Assembly: GCA_031291415.1 (NCBI GenBank)
Contig: JARLJB010000025.1
Location: forward strand, 1-46,162
Direction of reading: 5' to 3'
DNA from: Telmatospirillum sp.
GTDB lineage: Bacteria; Pseudomonadota; Alphaproteobacteria; Rhodospirillales; Magnetospirillaceae
DNA length: 46,162 bases
The notes under the pieces were generated by a model. It was given only the letters and a program-made list of their open reading frames with translations. It had not been told where the DNA came from and made no database searches. The position numbers and the translations under genes are program-made. Of this stretch, positions 27,449 through 35,169 are shown one piece after another. Position 1 is the first letter of the stretch. Each line of letters starts with the position of its first letter.

Positions 27449-28162
27449 ATGCCCGGGCGCAAGGTCGTGTATGGAGTAACCGTCGGCATCCTTATGGTAA
27501 AGACGTATTTCCGCCGGTTTCCAGGCGATATCGGCAATGCCGAGACATGGTCCTTTCCGGTTCAGTACAGAATTGTCGATGAATCGAGTCCGGCCAGGAT
27601 GACCGAGCTTCACAAGGAAAGTCTGCTGGCGCCCTTCAAGGCGGCGGCGCAAGACCTGATCGCCGCCGGTGTCGACGGCATCGCCACCACCTGCGGCTTT
27701 CTGTCGATTTACCAGAAAGAGCTGGCTGACTTTTGCGGCATTCCGGTGGCGACCAGCAGCCTTTTGCAGGTGCCTATGGTGGAGCGTCTGATCTCGTCGG
27801 ACAAACGGGTTGGCATCCTGACTTACGATGGCGCCGCTCTGACCGGCCCTTATCTGGAAGCCGCGGGAATTGCTGCCGATACGCCGGTTTACGGAATGCC
27901 CCCGACGTCGGAATTCGTCCGGTCGATCCGCCAGGGCGACGCCAGTGTGTCATTTGATACGCTTAAAGGCGAGGTTCTTGACCTGGCGTCGCGGATGCTT
28001 GCGGAGAACCCGACGATCGGCGCCATCGTTTTGGAATGCACCAATTTGGCTCCTTTTACCGCCGCTATCAGCGACAGGTTCGGACTACCGGTTTTCGATA
28101 CGGTTTCGCTGGTCAATTGGTTCCACGCCGGCCTTCGTCCCCGCCGTTTTCCCACGGCTTGA
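27449..28162 (+). CDS. Aspartate/glutamate/hydantoin racemase family protein
   Basis: A 237-residue cofactor-independent two-base racemase-like enzyme. The catalytic cysteine pair of the superfamily is present: Cys82 in ATTCGFL and Cys197 in VLECTNL. The fold repeats are typical, with GVDGIATTCGF, KRVGILTYDGAAL and FGLPVFDTVSLVNWF. GAGGAAG lies about 6 nt before the chosen ATG. A strong terminator follows at 28223-28254. The protein could racemise an amino acid or hydantoin, or belong to the decarboxylase/isomerase branches that share the fold. A flavin dehydrogenase and binding protein downstream favour an amino-acid racemase. Confidence 0.85.
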   Translation: MPGRKVVYGVTVGILMVKTYFRRFPGDIGNAETWSFPVQYRIVDESSPARMTELHKESLLAPFKAAAQDLIAAGVDGIATTCGFLSIYQKELADFCGIPVATSSLLQVPMVERLISSDKRVGILTYDGAALTGPYLEAAGIAADTPVYGMPPTSEFVRSIRQGDASVSFDTLKGEVLDLASRMLAENPTIGAIVLECTNLAPFTAAISDRFGLPVFDTVSLVNWFHAGLRPRRFPTA

Positions 28163-28222
28163 AAGCCGCACCTCCTAGTCCCGGGACTTGGTTAACACGG
28201 GATGTTGCTGAATGTTCTTGCT

Positions 28223-28254
28223 GGGCCATCGGGCTTTCCGATGGCCCTTTTTTT
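28223..28254 (+). terminator. Strong intrinsic terminator after the racemase gene
   Basis: A perfect 10-bp stem GGGCCATCGG / CCGATGGCCC (28223-28232 and 28238-28247), loop GCTTT, then seven T. It separates racemase transcription from the MetQ-like gene 65-90 bp downstream, so that gene probably has its own promoter in the AT-rich stretch 28265-28315. Confidence 0.92.
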
Positions 28255-28318
28255 CGTTTCGATCGCAGCATCGATGCGCTATTACTAAAATATCAGTAGA
28301 TTTATGGAATTGTATAAC

Positions 28319-29107
28319 ATGAGATATATGTATTTTGTCGCTGCTTTGTGGGCGGCGCTGCTCATGATCCCGTTGTCGGTCCAGGCAAGCGACGCTCCCT
28401 TACGCGTCGGCGCGTCTCCCGGGCCATTTGCCGATTTTCTTCACGAAGCGGCCAGATTGGCGAATTCCCAAGGGCTTGCGGTCAAGGTGACGGAATTCAC
28501 CGAACCGACGCAAATCAACGAAGCCACTGAGGTCGGCGATATCGACCTCAGCCTCTTTCAGCATGTTCCCTACATGCAACGGCAGAACCAGTCCCGCGGC
28601 TATTCCATCGTTTCGATCAAGCCCAGCTTTGTCGCGCCGGCCGGCATCTATTCGGCCAAATACAAGGCGATCGATCAAATTCCGGCAGGCGCCAAGATCG
28701 GTATTCCCAACGATCCGGCCAATACGGCCCGGGCGCTGGTGCTGCTCGCCAAGGCGGGATTGATCCGCTTGAAAGACGGCGTGTCGGTTCAGGCCGACCT
28801 GGCGGACGTGGCGGAGAATCCGAAGGGACTGAACATCATGCCGATCGACGAGGTGCAACTGCCCCGCGTCCTGGTCGACATCGGCGCCGGTGTCGTCACC
28901 TTGAACAAGGGCGTGCTGGCCGGCCTCGATCCAAAGTCGGCGCTTGTTCTCGAAGACAAGACCTCGGAATGGGCGATTGTCTGGTCGGCGCGAGCCGACA
29001 GGAAAGATGATCCCACCATCAAACGCTTCATTCAGATCTTTGAATCCGAACAAATGTTGACGTTCATAGATCAGAAGTTCCATGGGACGATTATACCTGC
29101 CTGGTGA
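28319..29107 (+). CDS. MetQ/NlpA-family substrate-binding protein (paralogue 2)
   Basis: A periplasmic binding protein of about 262 residues with a Sec signal (cut after SVQA) and no lipobox. Family landmarks: LRVGASPGPFADFLHEAA, DIDLSLFQHVPYMQ, KIGIPNDPANTARALVLLAKAGLI and DEVQLPRVLVDIGAGVVTLNKGVLAGLDP. It is only distantly like the copy at 17835-18629, so a different ligand is likely. The start is uncertain: in-frame ATGs at 28304, 28319 and 28328 all lack a good ribosome site. No metNI gene is nearby. It lies 42 bp before a three-gene flavoprotein operon and is probably co-transcribed with it. Confidence 0.87.
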   Translation: MRYMYFVAALWAALLMIPLSVQASDAPLRVGASPGPFADFLHEAARLANSQGLAVKVTEFTEPTQINEATEVGDIDLSLFQHVPYMQRQNQSRGYSIVSIKPSFVAPAGIYSAKYKAIDQIPAGAKIGIPNDPANTARALVLLAKAGLIRLKDGVSVQADLADVAENPKGLNIMPIDEVQLPRVLVDIGAGVVTLNKGVLAGLDPKSALVLEDKTSEWAIVWSARADRKDDPTIKRFIQIFESEQMLTFIDQKFHGTIIPAW

Positions 29108-29149
29108 GGAAGACCGGCCGGAACGAAGTGATGAGCAACGAGATTGGTC

Positions 29150-30286
29150 ATGTCTGAAGGGGAAAAATTCGGCGAGGTCGAGATCGCCATTGTCGGCGGC
29201 GGCATCACGGGAGCCTCGCTCGCCTGGGGACTGAGCCGTCTCGGCAAGAAGGTTCTCGTCCTTGACGAAGGCGACGTCGCGTTCCGCGCCTCTCGTGGGA
29301 ACTTCGCCCTGATTTGGGTGCAGTTGAAGGGGCTTGGGTTTCCGGCCTATGCCCACTGGACCAATTGGGCGGCCGATGCCTGGCCCGGTTTCGCCCAGAC
29401 ACTGAGCGACCAGACGGGTATCGACATCGCCTTTCGCCGATCCGGCGGTCTGACGTTGGCACTGTCCGACGACGAAATGGAAAAACAGGCGAAGGCCTGG
29501 GCCCGACTTCGAGAACAGCCGGACATGCCCGCCTGCCCGCATGAACGGCTCGATCATGACGGCATCGGGAGATTGCTGCCGGACATCGGTCCGGACGTGG
29601 TCGGCGGCTTTTATTGTCCGCGCGACGGCCATGTCAATGTGCTGCGCCTGTTTGCCGCCCTGCACCGTGGCCTGGCTCTGTCGGGTGTCGACTATCGGGC
29701 CGACCACCGGGTCGACGCGATCGTGCCGGACGGCACCGGTTTCCGGCTTTCCGGCGCCTGGGGCGAGGTCGGGAGCGCCAAGGTGGTCCTGGCCGCCGGC
29801 CTCGGCAACGCGGTTTTGGCCTCGATGATCGGGTTGACCATGCCGGTGCGGCCGGTTGGTGGACATGTGATGGTTACCGAAAAAGCGCGGCCATTTCTTC
29901 GCTATCCGACGACCAGTGTCCGCCAGACCGACGACGGCGGCGTGATGATCGGAACCAGTCAGGAGGAACGCGGGTTCGACACGTCGGTCTCACCGGCGGT
30001 GTTGTCCACTCTGGCCGAGCGGGCCATAAGGACGTTCCCGCTGCTGGGACGTCTTAACGTGGTCCGGAGCTGGTCGGCCCTGCGGATCATGACACCCGAT
30101 GGCTTTCCCATCTATGACCGGTCGCTCCGATACCCTGGTGCTTTCGGAGCCACCTGCCATTCCGGAGTTACCCTCGCTCCGGCGCATGCCCTGCGCCTGG
30201 CCTCCTGGATTGCCGAGGATGGTTCGTCATCCGGCCTGCTCGACGTTTTCCGCGGAAGGAGATTCGATGTTCCGGCGCTTGCCTGA
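29150..30286 (+). CDS. DAO-type flavoprotein, HcnC/opine-oxidase small-subunit-like
   Basis: A 378-residue FAD amine/amino-acid dehydrogenase. The Rossmann motif EIAIVGGGITGASLAWGLSRLGKKVLVLD opens the protein. The DAO core follows, with VRPVGGHVMVTEKARPF, GGVMIGTSQEERGFDTSV, a catalytic-region RSWSALRIMTPDGFPIYDRS and GVTLAPAHALRLASWI. The ATG at 29150 is preferred over a TTG two codons earlier; neither has a strong ribosome site. Its end overlaps the next gene by 20 bp. Together with the small 2Fe-2S protein and the larger FAD protein it forms the three-part set known from HcnABC, octopine/nopaline oxidases and D-hydroxyproline dehydrogenases. Confidence 0.9.
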   Translation: MSEGEKFGEVEIAIVGGGITGASLAWGLSRLGKKVLVLDEGDVAFRASRGNFALIWVQLKGLGFPAYAHWTNWAADAWPGFAQTLSDQTGIDIAFRRSGGLTLALSDDEMEKQAKAWARLREQPDMPACPHERLDHDGIGRLLPDIGPDVVGGFYCPRDGHVNVLRLFAALHRGLALSGVDYRADHRVDAIVPDGTGFRLSGAWGEVGSAKVVLAAGLGNAVLASMIGLTMPVRPVGGHVMVTEKARPFLRYPTTSVRQTDDGGVMIGTSQEERGFDTSVSPAVLSTLAERAIRTFPLLGRLNVVRSWSALRIMTPDGFPIYDRSLRYPGAFGATCHSGVTLAPAHALRLASWIAEDGSSSGLLDVFRGRRFDVPALA

Positions 30287-30578
30287 TCTGGCAGTTCGTA
30301 AAGCGGTATCCTTCACCTTCGATGGCCGCTCCATGCAGGGGCGGGAAGGGGATTCGATCGCCGCCGCCCTGCTGGCCAACGGCATCGACCATGTTCGCGT
30401 CCATCCGGTTTCGGGGGCGCCACGATCGCCCTATTGCCTGATGGGCGTCTGTTTCGAGTGCCTGGTCACCGTCAATGGCGTCGGCAATCGGCAGGCCTGC
30501 CAGACCGAGCTCCGCGACGCCATGGTGATCGAATCACAACGGGGCGCCAGGGCCGTTTCCGATGAGATAAGCCAATGA
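30267..30578 (+). CDS. Small 2Fe-2S protein, HcnA-like subunit
   Basis: A 103-residue ferredoxin-fold protein carrying one [2Fe-2S] cluster. The ligands are Cys57, Cys62, Cys65 and Cys78 (PYCLMGVCFECLV ... RQAC), the standard C-x4-C-x2-C-x12-C pattern. The start at 30267 is supported by AAGGAG five bases upstream. It overlaps the previous gene by 20 bp and the next by 4 bp, so the three are translated as a unit. It passes electrons between the two flavoprotein subunits in related complexes. An open frame extends upstream of this start inside the previous gene, but carries nothing recognisable. Confidence 0.9.
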   Translation: MFRRLPDLAVRKAVSFTFDGRSMQGREGDSIAAALLANGIDHVRVHPVSGAPRSPYCLMGVCFECLVTVNGVGNRQACQTELRDAMVIESQRGARAVSDEISQ

Positions 30579-31999
30579 AAACCGTTACCGCGCACGACCT
30601 TGCGGAAACCTATGATCTCGTCGTCGTGGGGGCCGGTCCGGCCGGGCTTTCGGCTGCGGCGACGGCGGCGGATCATGGGGTGACTGTTCTTCTGGTCGAT
30701 GAAAACGCCTCGATCGGCGGACAGTTCTACCGGGCCATCACGACGACGCCGGTCGAGGCTCCAGGTCTGCTCGGCCCCGACTTCTGGAAGGGGCGTCCGC
30801 TCGCCCAACGGATCGCCGCGGCGCCTGTGAGCTATCTGCCCAAGGCCGCCGTGTGGAACATCGTCGCGCCGACCGGGCCGGCCGCCGGCTTCGAAATTGG
30901 CGTGTCGGGCGGGGGGGCCGCGCGCGTGATCCTGGCCCATCAGTGCATCCTGGCCACCGGGGCGCTGGAACGGCCATTCCCGGTGCCCGGCTGGACGCTG
31001 CCCGGCGTCATGACGGCCGGCGCGGCGCAGACCCTGCTGAAGGAATCCGGATTGGTTCCCTCCGGCCGGACCGTGCTGGTCGGCACTGGTCCGCTTGTCT
31101 ATGCGCTGGCGGAAAAACTGGCCGCCGCCGGCGCGCCGCCGCTGGCGGTTCTCGATACGACGATCGGCGCCAATTGGTCCGCGGCCCTGCCATGGCTGCC
31201 GGAATTCCTGATCAGCCGCTTCGCCGTAAAGGGTTTGCGACTGCTCGCGGCGCTAAGGCGGTGTACCCGGGTCATTTCGGGCGTGTCCGAGGTCGCTCTG
31301 GACGGTACCGGTCAGGGGGTCGAACGCATCCGCTTCCGACGACACGGCGGTGCCGAGGAAACCTTGGCGGTCGACTATGCGTTGTTGCATCAGGGGGTTA
31401 TTCCGAACATCGCGCTATCTTGCGTCGCCGGCTGTTCCCACGATTGGGATCCCCTTCAGCTTTGCTGGTTCCCGACGACGGATGCGACCTTCCAAAGCAG
31501 CGTCGGTGGTCTTGCCATCGCTGGCGACGGTGCTGGAATCGGCGGTGCCGAAAGCGCTCTGATCGCCGGCGAGATCGCCGCCATCGGGGCTATCGGGCGG
31601 CTGGGCTTTGTTGCCGCCGATATCTGTGATGGCCTGATCGCCGGCAAGCGGCGTCAGTGGAGCCGATCCCTGCGGGGGCGGCGGTTCATCGATCATCTCT
31701 ACCAGCCGGGCAGGCAATTCCGTATTCCCGCCAATCCCTCGACCATTGTCTGCCGTTGTGAAGAGGTGACGGCGGGACAAATCCGAAGAGCCGTCGTCGA
31801 GGGGGGCATCGGGCCTAATCAGGTCAAGGCGTTCCTGCGCAGCGGGATGGGGCCGTGCCAGGGGCGGCTGTGTGGCCAGACGGTGACCGAGCTGATCGCC
31901 GAGGCGCGAGGCGTCACTCCGGCCGATGTCGGCTATTTCCACCTGCGTCCTCCCGTCAAGCCGGTGACTTTGGCCGAATTGGCCGCTCTCAAGCGATGA
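30575..31999 (+). CDS. FAD/2Fe-2S oxidoreductase, HcnB/opine-oxidase large-subunit-like
   Basis: A 474-residue flavoprotein. The N-terminal FAD site reads DLVVVGAGPAGLSAAATAADHG with SIGGQFYRA after it. A pyridine-nucleotide-like second Rossmann region is present (GRTVLVGTGPLVYALAEKL). The C-terminus has a BFD-type cluster domain with four cysteines (IVCRCEEVT ... GPCQGRLCGQTV). This arrangement matches HcnB, OoxA and SoxA-like subunits. It completes the three-subunit dehydrogenase whose substrate amino acid is unknown. With a racemase and a binding protein upstream, oxidation of a D- or N-alkyl amino acid is the best guess (inference). Confidence 0.9.
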   Translation: MKTVTAHDLAETYDLVVVGAGPAGLSAAATAADHGVTVLLVDENASIGGQFYRAITTTPVEAPGLLGPDFWKGRPLAQRIAAAPVSYLPKAAVWNIVAPTGPAAGFEIGVSGGGAARVILAHQCILATGALERPFPVPGWTLPGVMTAGAAQTLLKESGLVPSGRTVLVGTGPLVYALAEKLAAAGAPPLAVLDTTIGANWSAALPWLPEFLISRFAVKGLRLLAALRRCTRVISGVSEVALDGTGQGVERIRFRRHGGAEETLAVDYALLHQGVIPNIALSCVAGCSHDWDPLQLCWFPTTDATFQSSVGGLAIAGDGAGIGGAESALIAGEIAAIGAIGRLGFVAADICDGLIAGKRRQWSRSLRGRRFIDHLYQPGRQFRIPANPSTIVCRCEEVTAGQIRRAVVEGGIGPNQVKAFLRSGMGPCQGRLCGQTVTELIAEARGVTPADVGYFHLRPPVKPVTLAELAALKR

Positions 32000-32423
32000 T
32001 GGATTTCAATGCCTTGATGACGGCGTCGGCGGTTGCCGGAGCAATGGCGCCGCTCCGACAGGGCGTCCGCGGCAACCTTTGAGAAAGCGAAATTACCGGG
32101 ATAGTTGAGATGCTGTTTGTTCTCTCTTCCCGCACGAGTTCTCGATCTTTGCTCATCACCACGCTGACCCTCGACGAGATGGCCGGGTATGAGGACAAGA
32201 TGGGGGAGGTGACTAAAATCAGCAGGTTGACCTTTGCTCCTGTAACGGCGTTTCATTTCAAATGCCGGCTGGGCGACATCGAGAATGCCCCGTGTGGCCG
32301 GAAATTCAAGCCGTCGGAAAAAATGCCGCCGGCGTCGCCGGAGGGGCGCCGATGCACGGCTCCTTGCCGTGACGGTGATCTCCTCGGGTCATTGCCCAAA
32401 AGATTTTCAGATAGGAAGAATTC
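32000..32423. other. Intergenic region without a supported gene
   Basis: 424 bp after the flavoprotein operon. Minus-strand fragments such as APATADAVIKALKSIIA (ending at 31989) and GNFAFSKVAADALSERRH in another frame look protein-like. They could be the ends of a frameshifted gene reading toward the flavoprotein gene, but no family is recognisable. The right part supplies the promoter of the DUF554 gene; I see no clear boxes. Confidence 0.35.
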
Positions 32424-33143
32424 ATGATCGGTCCCATCGTTAATGGATCATTTGTTATTGCTGGAGGCGTCATCGGGGCCTTCCTGGGAAACCGGGTTTC
32501 CGAGAGAATTCGGAACGCCCTGCCCCTGACTTTCGGCGCCGCGTCGATGACGTTGGGCATCGCCCTGATTATCAAGATCCACTTCGTTCCGGCGGTCATT
32601 CTGGCCCTGCTGGTCGGATCGGTGATTGGCGAACTCTGTTCTCTCGAAAAGGTCATTCAAAGAATTGCCGGGAAGACCCGCCACGTGATCGATGCTCTCG
32701 TTCCGACGAAAAACGCGGACCTCTCGGACGCGGAATTCCTGGAGAAGTTCGTAGCTCTGGTGGTGTTGTTCTGCGCGTCCGGCACCGGAATTTTCGGATC
32801 GATGACCGAGGGAATGACCAACGATCCGTCGCTCCTGGTGGCAAAGGCGATCCTCGACCTGTTTACGGCGGCGATTTTTGCCACGACGCTCGGCTATTCC
32901 GTGGCGGCGATCGCCATTCCTCAATTTGTCATTCAGGCTTTTCTTCTGTTGGCAGCGAGACAGATCCTTCCTCTGACGACGCCTTCGATGGTCGCCGATT
33001 TTTCCGCCTGCGGCGGCGTGATCATGCTGGCCACCGGTTTCCGAATTTGTGGAATCAAGGCATTTCCTATTGCCAACCTGCTGCCGGCACTGGTTATTGT
33101 CATGCCTCTCTCATTTCTCTGGTCGAAATATGTCGTCGGCTGA
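32424..33143 (+). CDS. DUF554 integral membrane protein (YqgA/YdfK type)
   Basis: A 239-residue membrane protein with about six to seven helices. DUF554 features are visible: the opening IGPIVNGSFVIAGGVIGAFLGNRV, a central FVALVVLFCASGTGIFGSMTEGMTNDPSLLVAKAILDLFTAAIFA, and the C-terminal GGVIMLATGFRICGIKAFPIANLLPALVI. AGGAAG lies seven bases before the ATG. The function of the family is unsettled; transport has been proposed. The UPF0306 gene follows 46 bp later in the same direction and may be co-transcribed. Confidence 0.88.
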   Translation: MIGPIVNGSFVIAGGVIGAFLGNRVSERIRNALPLTFGAASMTLGIALIIKIHFVPAVILALLVGSVIGELCSLEKVIQRIAGKTRHVIDALVPTKNADLSDAEFLEKFVALVVLFCASGTGIFGSMTEGMTNDPSLLVAKAILDLFTAAIFATTLGYSVAAIAIPQFVIQAFLLLAARQILPLTTPSMVADFSACGGVIMLATGFRICGIKAFPIANLLPALVIVMPLSFLWSKYVVG

Positions 33144-33189
33144 TGAATGTGACTTTCGTGGCGGAGACGCCGGTTTTTGGTGAGCAAGC

Positions 33190-33618
33190 ATGAGTGACGT
33201 GGATAAAATCGTTTCCTATATCAAGGCGAACAATATCCTGACCCTGTGTACGGCAAGCGGCGTCCTGCCATGGGCGGCGAGCTGCTTTTACGCCTTCGAC
33301 AAAGAGGCCATGACATTCGTCTGCTTGACCAGCCTCGATACCCGCCATGGCGCGGAGATGAGCGCCAATGCCAACGTCGCCGGCACGATTTCCTCACAAC
33401 AGGCAAACGTCGCCAAGATCCGGGGGCTGCAGTATTCGGGGACGGCTGTTCTTCTGGCGGGAGACCGGGAACAACATGGCCGGGATCTCTATTACAAGAG
33501 ATTCCCTTTTGCCCGGCTGCATGCCGCGCCGATCTGGGCCATCCTTCCGGACGTCATCAAATACACCGACAATTCCTTCGGATTCGGGACGAAACTATCA
33601 TGGCAAAGGCCGGAGTAA
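33190..33618 (+). CDS. UPF0306 / YhbP-type flavin-binding split-barrel protein
   Basis: A 142-residue protein of the pyridoxamine-5'-phosphate-oxidase-like split-barrel fold, matching E. coli YhbP by eye: ANNILTLCTASG, PWAASCFYAFDKEAMTFVCLTSLDTRHGAEM, VAGTISSQQANVAKIRGLQYSG and the conserved KRFPFARLHAAPIWAILPDVIKYTDNSFGFGTKLSW. The role is unknown; FMN binding is expected from the fold. It ends just before a hairpin shared with the convergent peroxiredoxin gene. Confidence 0.85.
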   Translation: MSDVDKIVSYIKANNILTLCTASGVLPWAASCFYAFDKEAMTFVCLTSLDTRHGAEMSANANVAGTISSQQANVAKIRGLQYSGTAVLLAGDREQHGRDLYYKRFPFARLHAAPIWAILPDVIKYTDNSFGFGTKLSWQRPE

Positions 33619-33619
33619 G

Positions 33620-33651
33620 GGCCTGTTGATAAGTTATCGAATCGACAGGCC
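33620..33651. terminator. Bidirectional hairpin between convergent genes
   Basis: GGCCTGTTGAT (33620-33630) pairs with ATCGACAGGCC (33641-33651), 10 of 11 Watson-Crick and one G-T, loop of 10 nt, then CTTTC. It lies between the stops of the UPF0306 gene (plus) and the peroxiredoxin gene (minus), so it can serve both. The stem sequence resembles IS5-type ends but there is no transposon context. Confidence 0.6.
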
Positions 33652-33653
33652 TT

Positions 33654-34190
33654 TCAGCGATGCGCCGCCGTCCAGGCTTTGACCGCATCCCGGGTGATCT
33701 CCACATGCCGATCCGGCTGGAGGTCGGTATAGGCGGCAAGCACCGTTCCGTCCGGGGCAATCACATAGGAGGTACGGTCGGCCAGTTCGGGCTTTTTTGC
33801 CAGGACGGCGTCGTAGGATTTCATGATCGTCTGATCGGGATCGGCGGCAACGGCGAATTTGCTCCGGCACTCGCTGACTGAAAAGCGCTTGAGCGTATCG
33901 ATCGAATCGTGCGAGACGCCAATGACGGTGGCGCCCATTGCCTTGAATTCGTCCGTCGCTTCGGCGAAGTCATGGGCTTCCTGGGTACAACCGGGCGTGA
34001 AGGCGGCCGGATAGAAGTAAAGAACCACAGGGCCTTTCTTCAGCGCTTCGGCCATCGAAAAGGTGAAAACCTCGCCGCCGAGCGAAGCCTCTGCGGAAAA
34101 ATCCGGGGCCTTGCTTCCGACGGAGAGCGATGCCCAGGCCGGACCGGCGACGAGCGCCGCGGCAAGAGCCAACAGAGTTGTTGCCTTCAA
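33654..34190 (-). CDS. Exported peroxiredoxin, Bcp/PrxQ type
   Basis: A 178-residue thiol peroxidase. The start is TTG at 34190, fixed by a perfect GGAGG five bases upstream; no ATG in this frame precedes the signal peptide within reach of a ribosome site. Residues 1-20 form a signal peptide (cut after AWA), placing the enzyme in the periplasm, unusual for Bcp. Peroxidatic Cys68 sits in FYPAAFTPGCTQEAHDF. The usual Bcp resolving Cys five residues later is Ala, but Cys108 (SVSECRSKF) may replace it. Other Bcp marks are VVLYFYP, VIGVSHDSIDTLKRF and ADRTSYVIAPDG. It would reduce peroxides in the envelope, supplied by an unknown thiol donor. Confidence 0.88.
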   Translation of the reverse strand: MKATTLLALAAALVAGPAWASLSVGSKAPDFSAEASLGGEVFTFSMAEALKKGPVVLYFYPAAFTPGCTQEAHDFAEATDEFKAMGATVIGVSHDSIDTLKRFSVSECRSKFAVAADPDQTIMKSYDAVLAKKPELADRTSYVIAPDGTVLAAYTDLQPDRHVEITRDAVKAWTAAHR

Positions 34191-34399
34191 CGGAACCTCC
34201 TTGGGGGTGACATCGCCGTGTCTTGGTCGAGAGGCATATTGGCGGGCGGTTACCGCTGCGCAAGGGCGGTCACCGGGGGACGGGTCACAATAATGTTTGC
34301 ATGGCTGAACGGCTGTCACTGGGATAGGGTACCCCTACCGGTTGGCGGTGGTGGCAATGCATGATGTGCACGCTGGAGCGCCGGGCAACGAGGAACGCC

Positions 34400-35035
34400 A
34401 TGATCGATCGCCGCATTCTGTTGCCGTTGTTTTCCGGGCTTCTTTTCCTTGGCGGCTGCGCGTCCACGCCAAAAGGTCCGTCCATTGAAGTGATGCCGGC
34501 TCCGAACAAGCCTTTCCAGGTTTTCGATGACGATGATCGTACCTGCCGCTACTACGCCGACCGGCAGATCAGCGGTCAGGCAGAGGACGTCAACCAGCGG
34601 GCGGTTGGCGGCGCCGTGTTGGGGACGGTGCTCGGGGCTGGATTGGGGGCCGCGATCGATGGCGGTCGTGGTGCCGGCGTCGGGGCAGCCGCCGGCGCTT
34701 TGCTGGGAACCGGTGTCGGCGCCAGCTCGTCGCAGCAGGCGCAGTACCCTCTGCAGCGCCGTTACGATATTGCCTATTCTCAATGCATGTACGCCAAAGG
34801 CAATCAGGTCCCGGGTATGCGGCCGATTGTCGCCGCGCCGCCGCCACCGCCGTCTCCTCCGACACCTCCTTCTCCTCCACCCGTCGTGAGGTCGCCCACG
34901 GTCTCCGCGGTCCCACCGCCGTCGTCGTCGGCCGCTATTCCGCCGCCGGCTGGGGCAATTCCAGCTCCATCCAACACGCCGCCACCGCCGGTATCGTCTT
35001 ATCCGCCGCCGCCACCACCACCGACGACGCCCTGA
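34400..35035 (+). CDS. Glycine-zipper lipoprotein with proline-rich tail
   Basis: A 211-residue predicted outer-membrane lipoprotein. The signal ends at lipobox L-G-G-C (FLGGCAS). A glycine-zipper segment follows (AVGGAVLGTVLGAGLGAAIDGGRGAGVGAAAGALLGTGVG), typical of SlyB/YMGG proteins, then a conserved-looking RRYDIAYSQCMYAKGNQVPG. The last 60 residues are almost only Pro, Ser, Thr and Ala with runs of up to seven prolines, a likely extended wall- or protein-contact tail. AGGAA lies 5 nt before the chosen ATG. Two Cys outside the lipobox (TCRYY and SQCMY) could form a disulfide. Confidence 0.85.
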   Translation: MIDRRILLPLFSGLLFLGGCASTPKGPSIEVMPAPNKPFQVFDDDDRTCRYYADRQISGQAEDVNQRAVGGAVLGTVLGAGLGAAIDGGRGAGVGAAAGALLGTGVGASSSQQAQYPLQRRYDIAYSQCMYAKGNQVPGMRPIVAAPPPPPSPPTPPSPPPVVRSPTVSAVPPPSSSAAIPPPAGAIPAPSNTPPPPVSSYPPPPPPPTTP

Positions 35036-35169
35036 CCGAACCCGCCGCCTTGCGCTTTGGCCTGTCCGTCGCGGCAGCGGGACGCATGGGTGACGATCGG
35101 CATTTGCACAACAATCTCGCCGCGTGACTCCTAGAATAGTGCCGTAAATATTTTCGGTAGGAGGGCAAG

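Noticed and set aside
27331-27477. A 48-codon frame before the racemase gene
   Set aside because: It overlaps the racemase start, lacks a ribosome site and shows no family feature.
33620-33651. An IS end, because the hairpin begins GGCCTGTTGAT like the IS5 terminus at 45896
   Set aside because: There is no transposase remnant or second end; placement between two convergent stops fits a terminator better.
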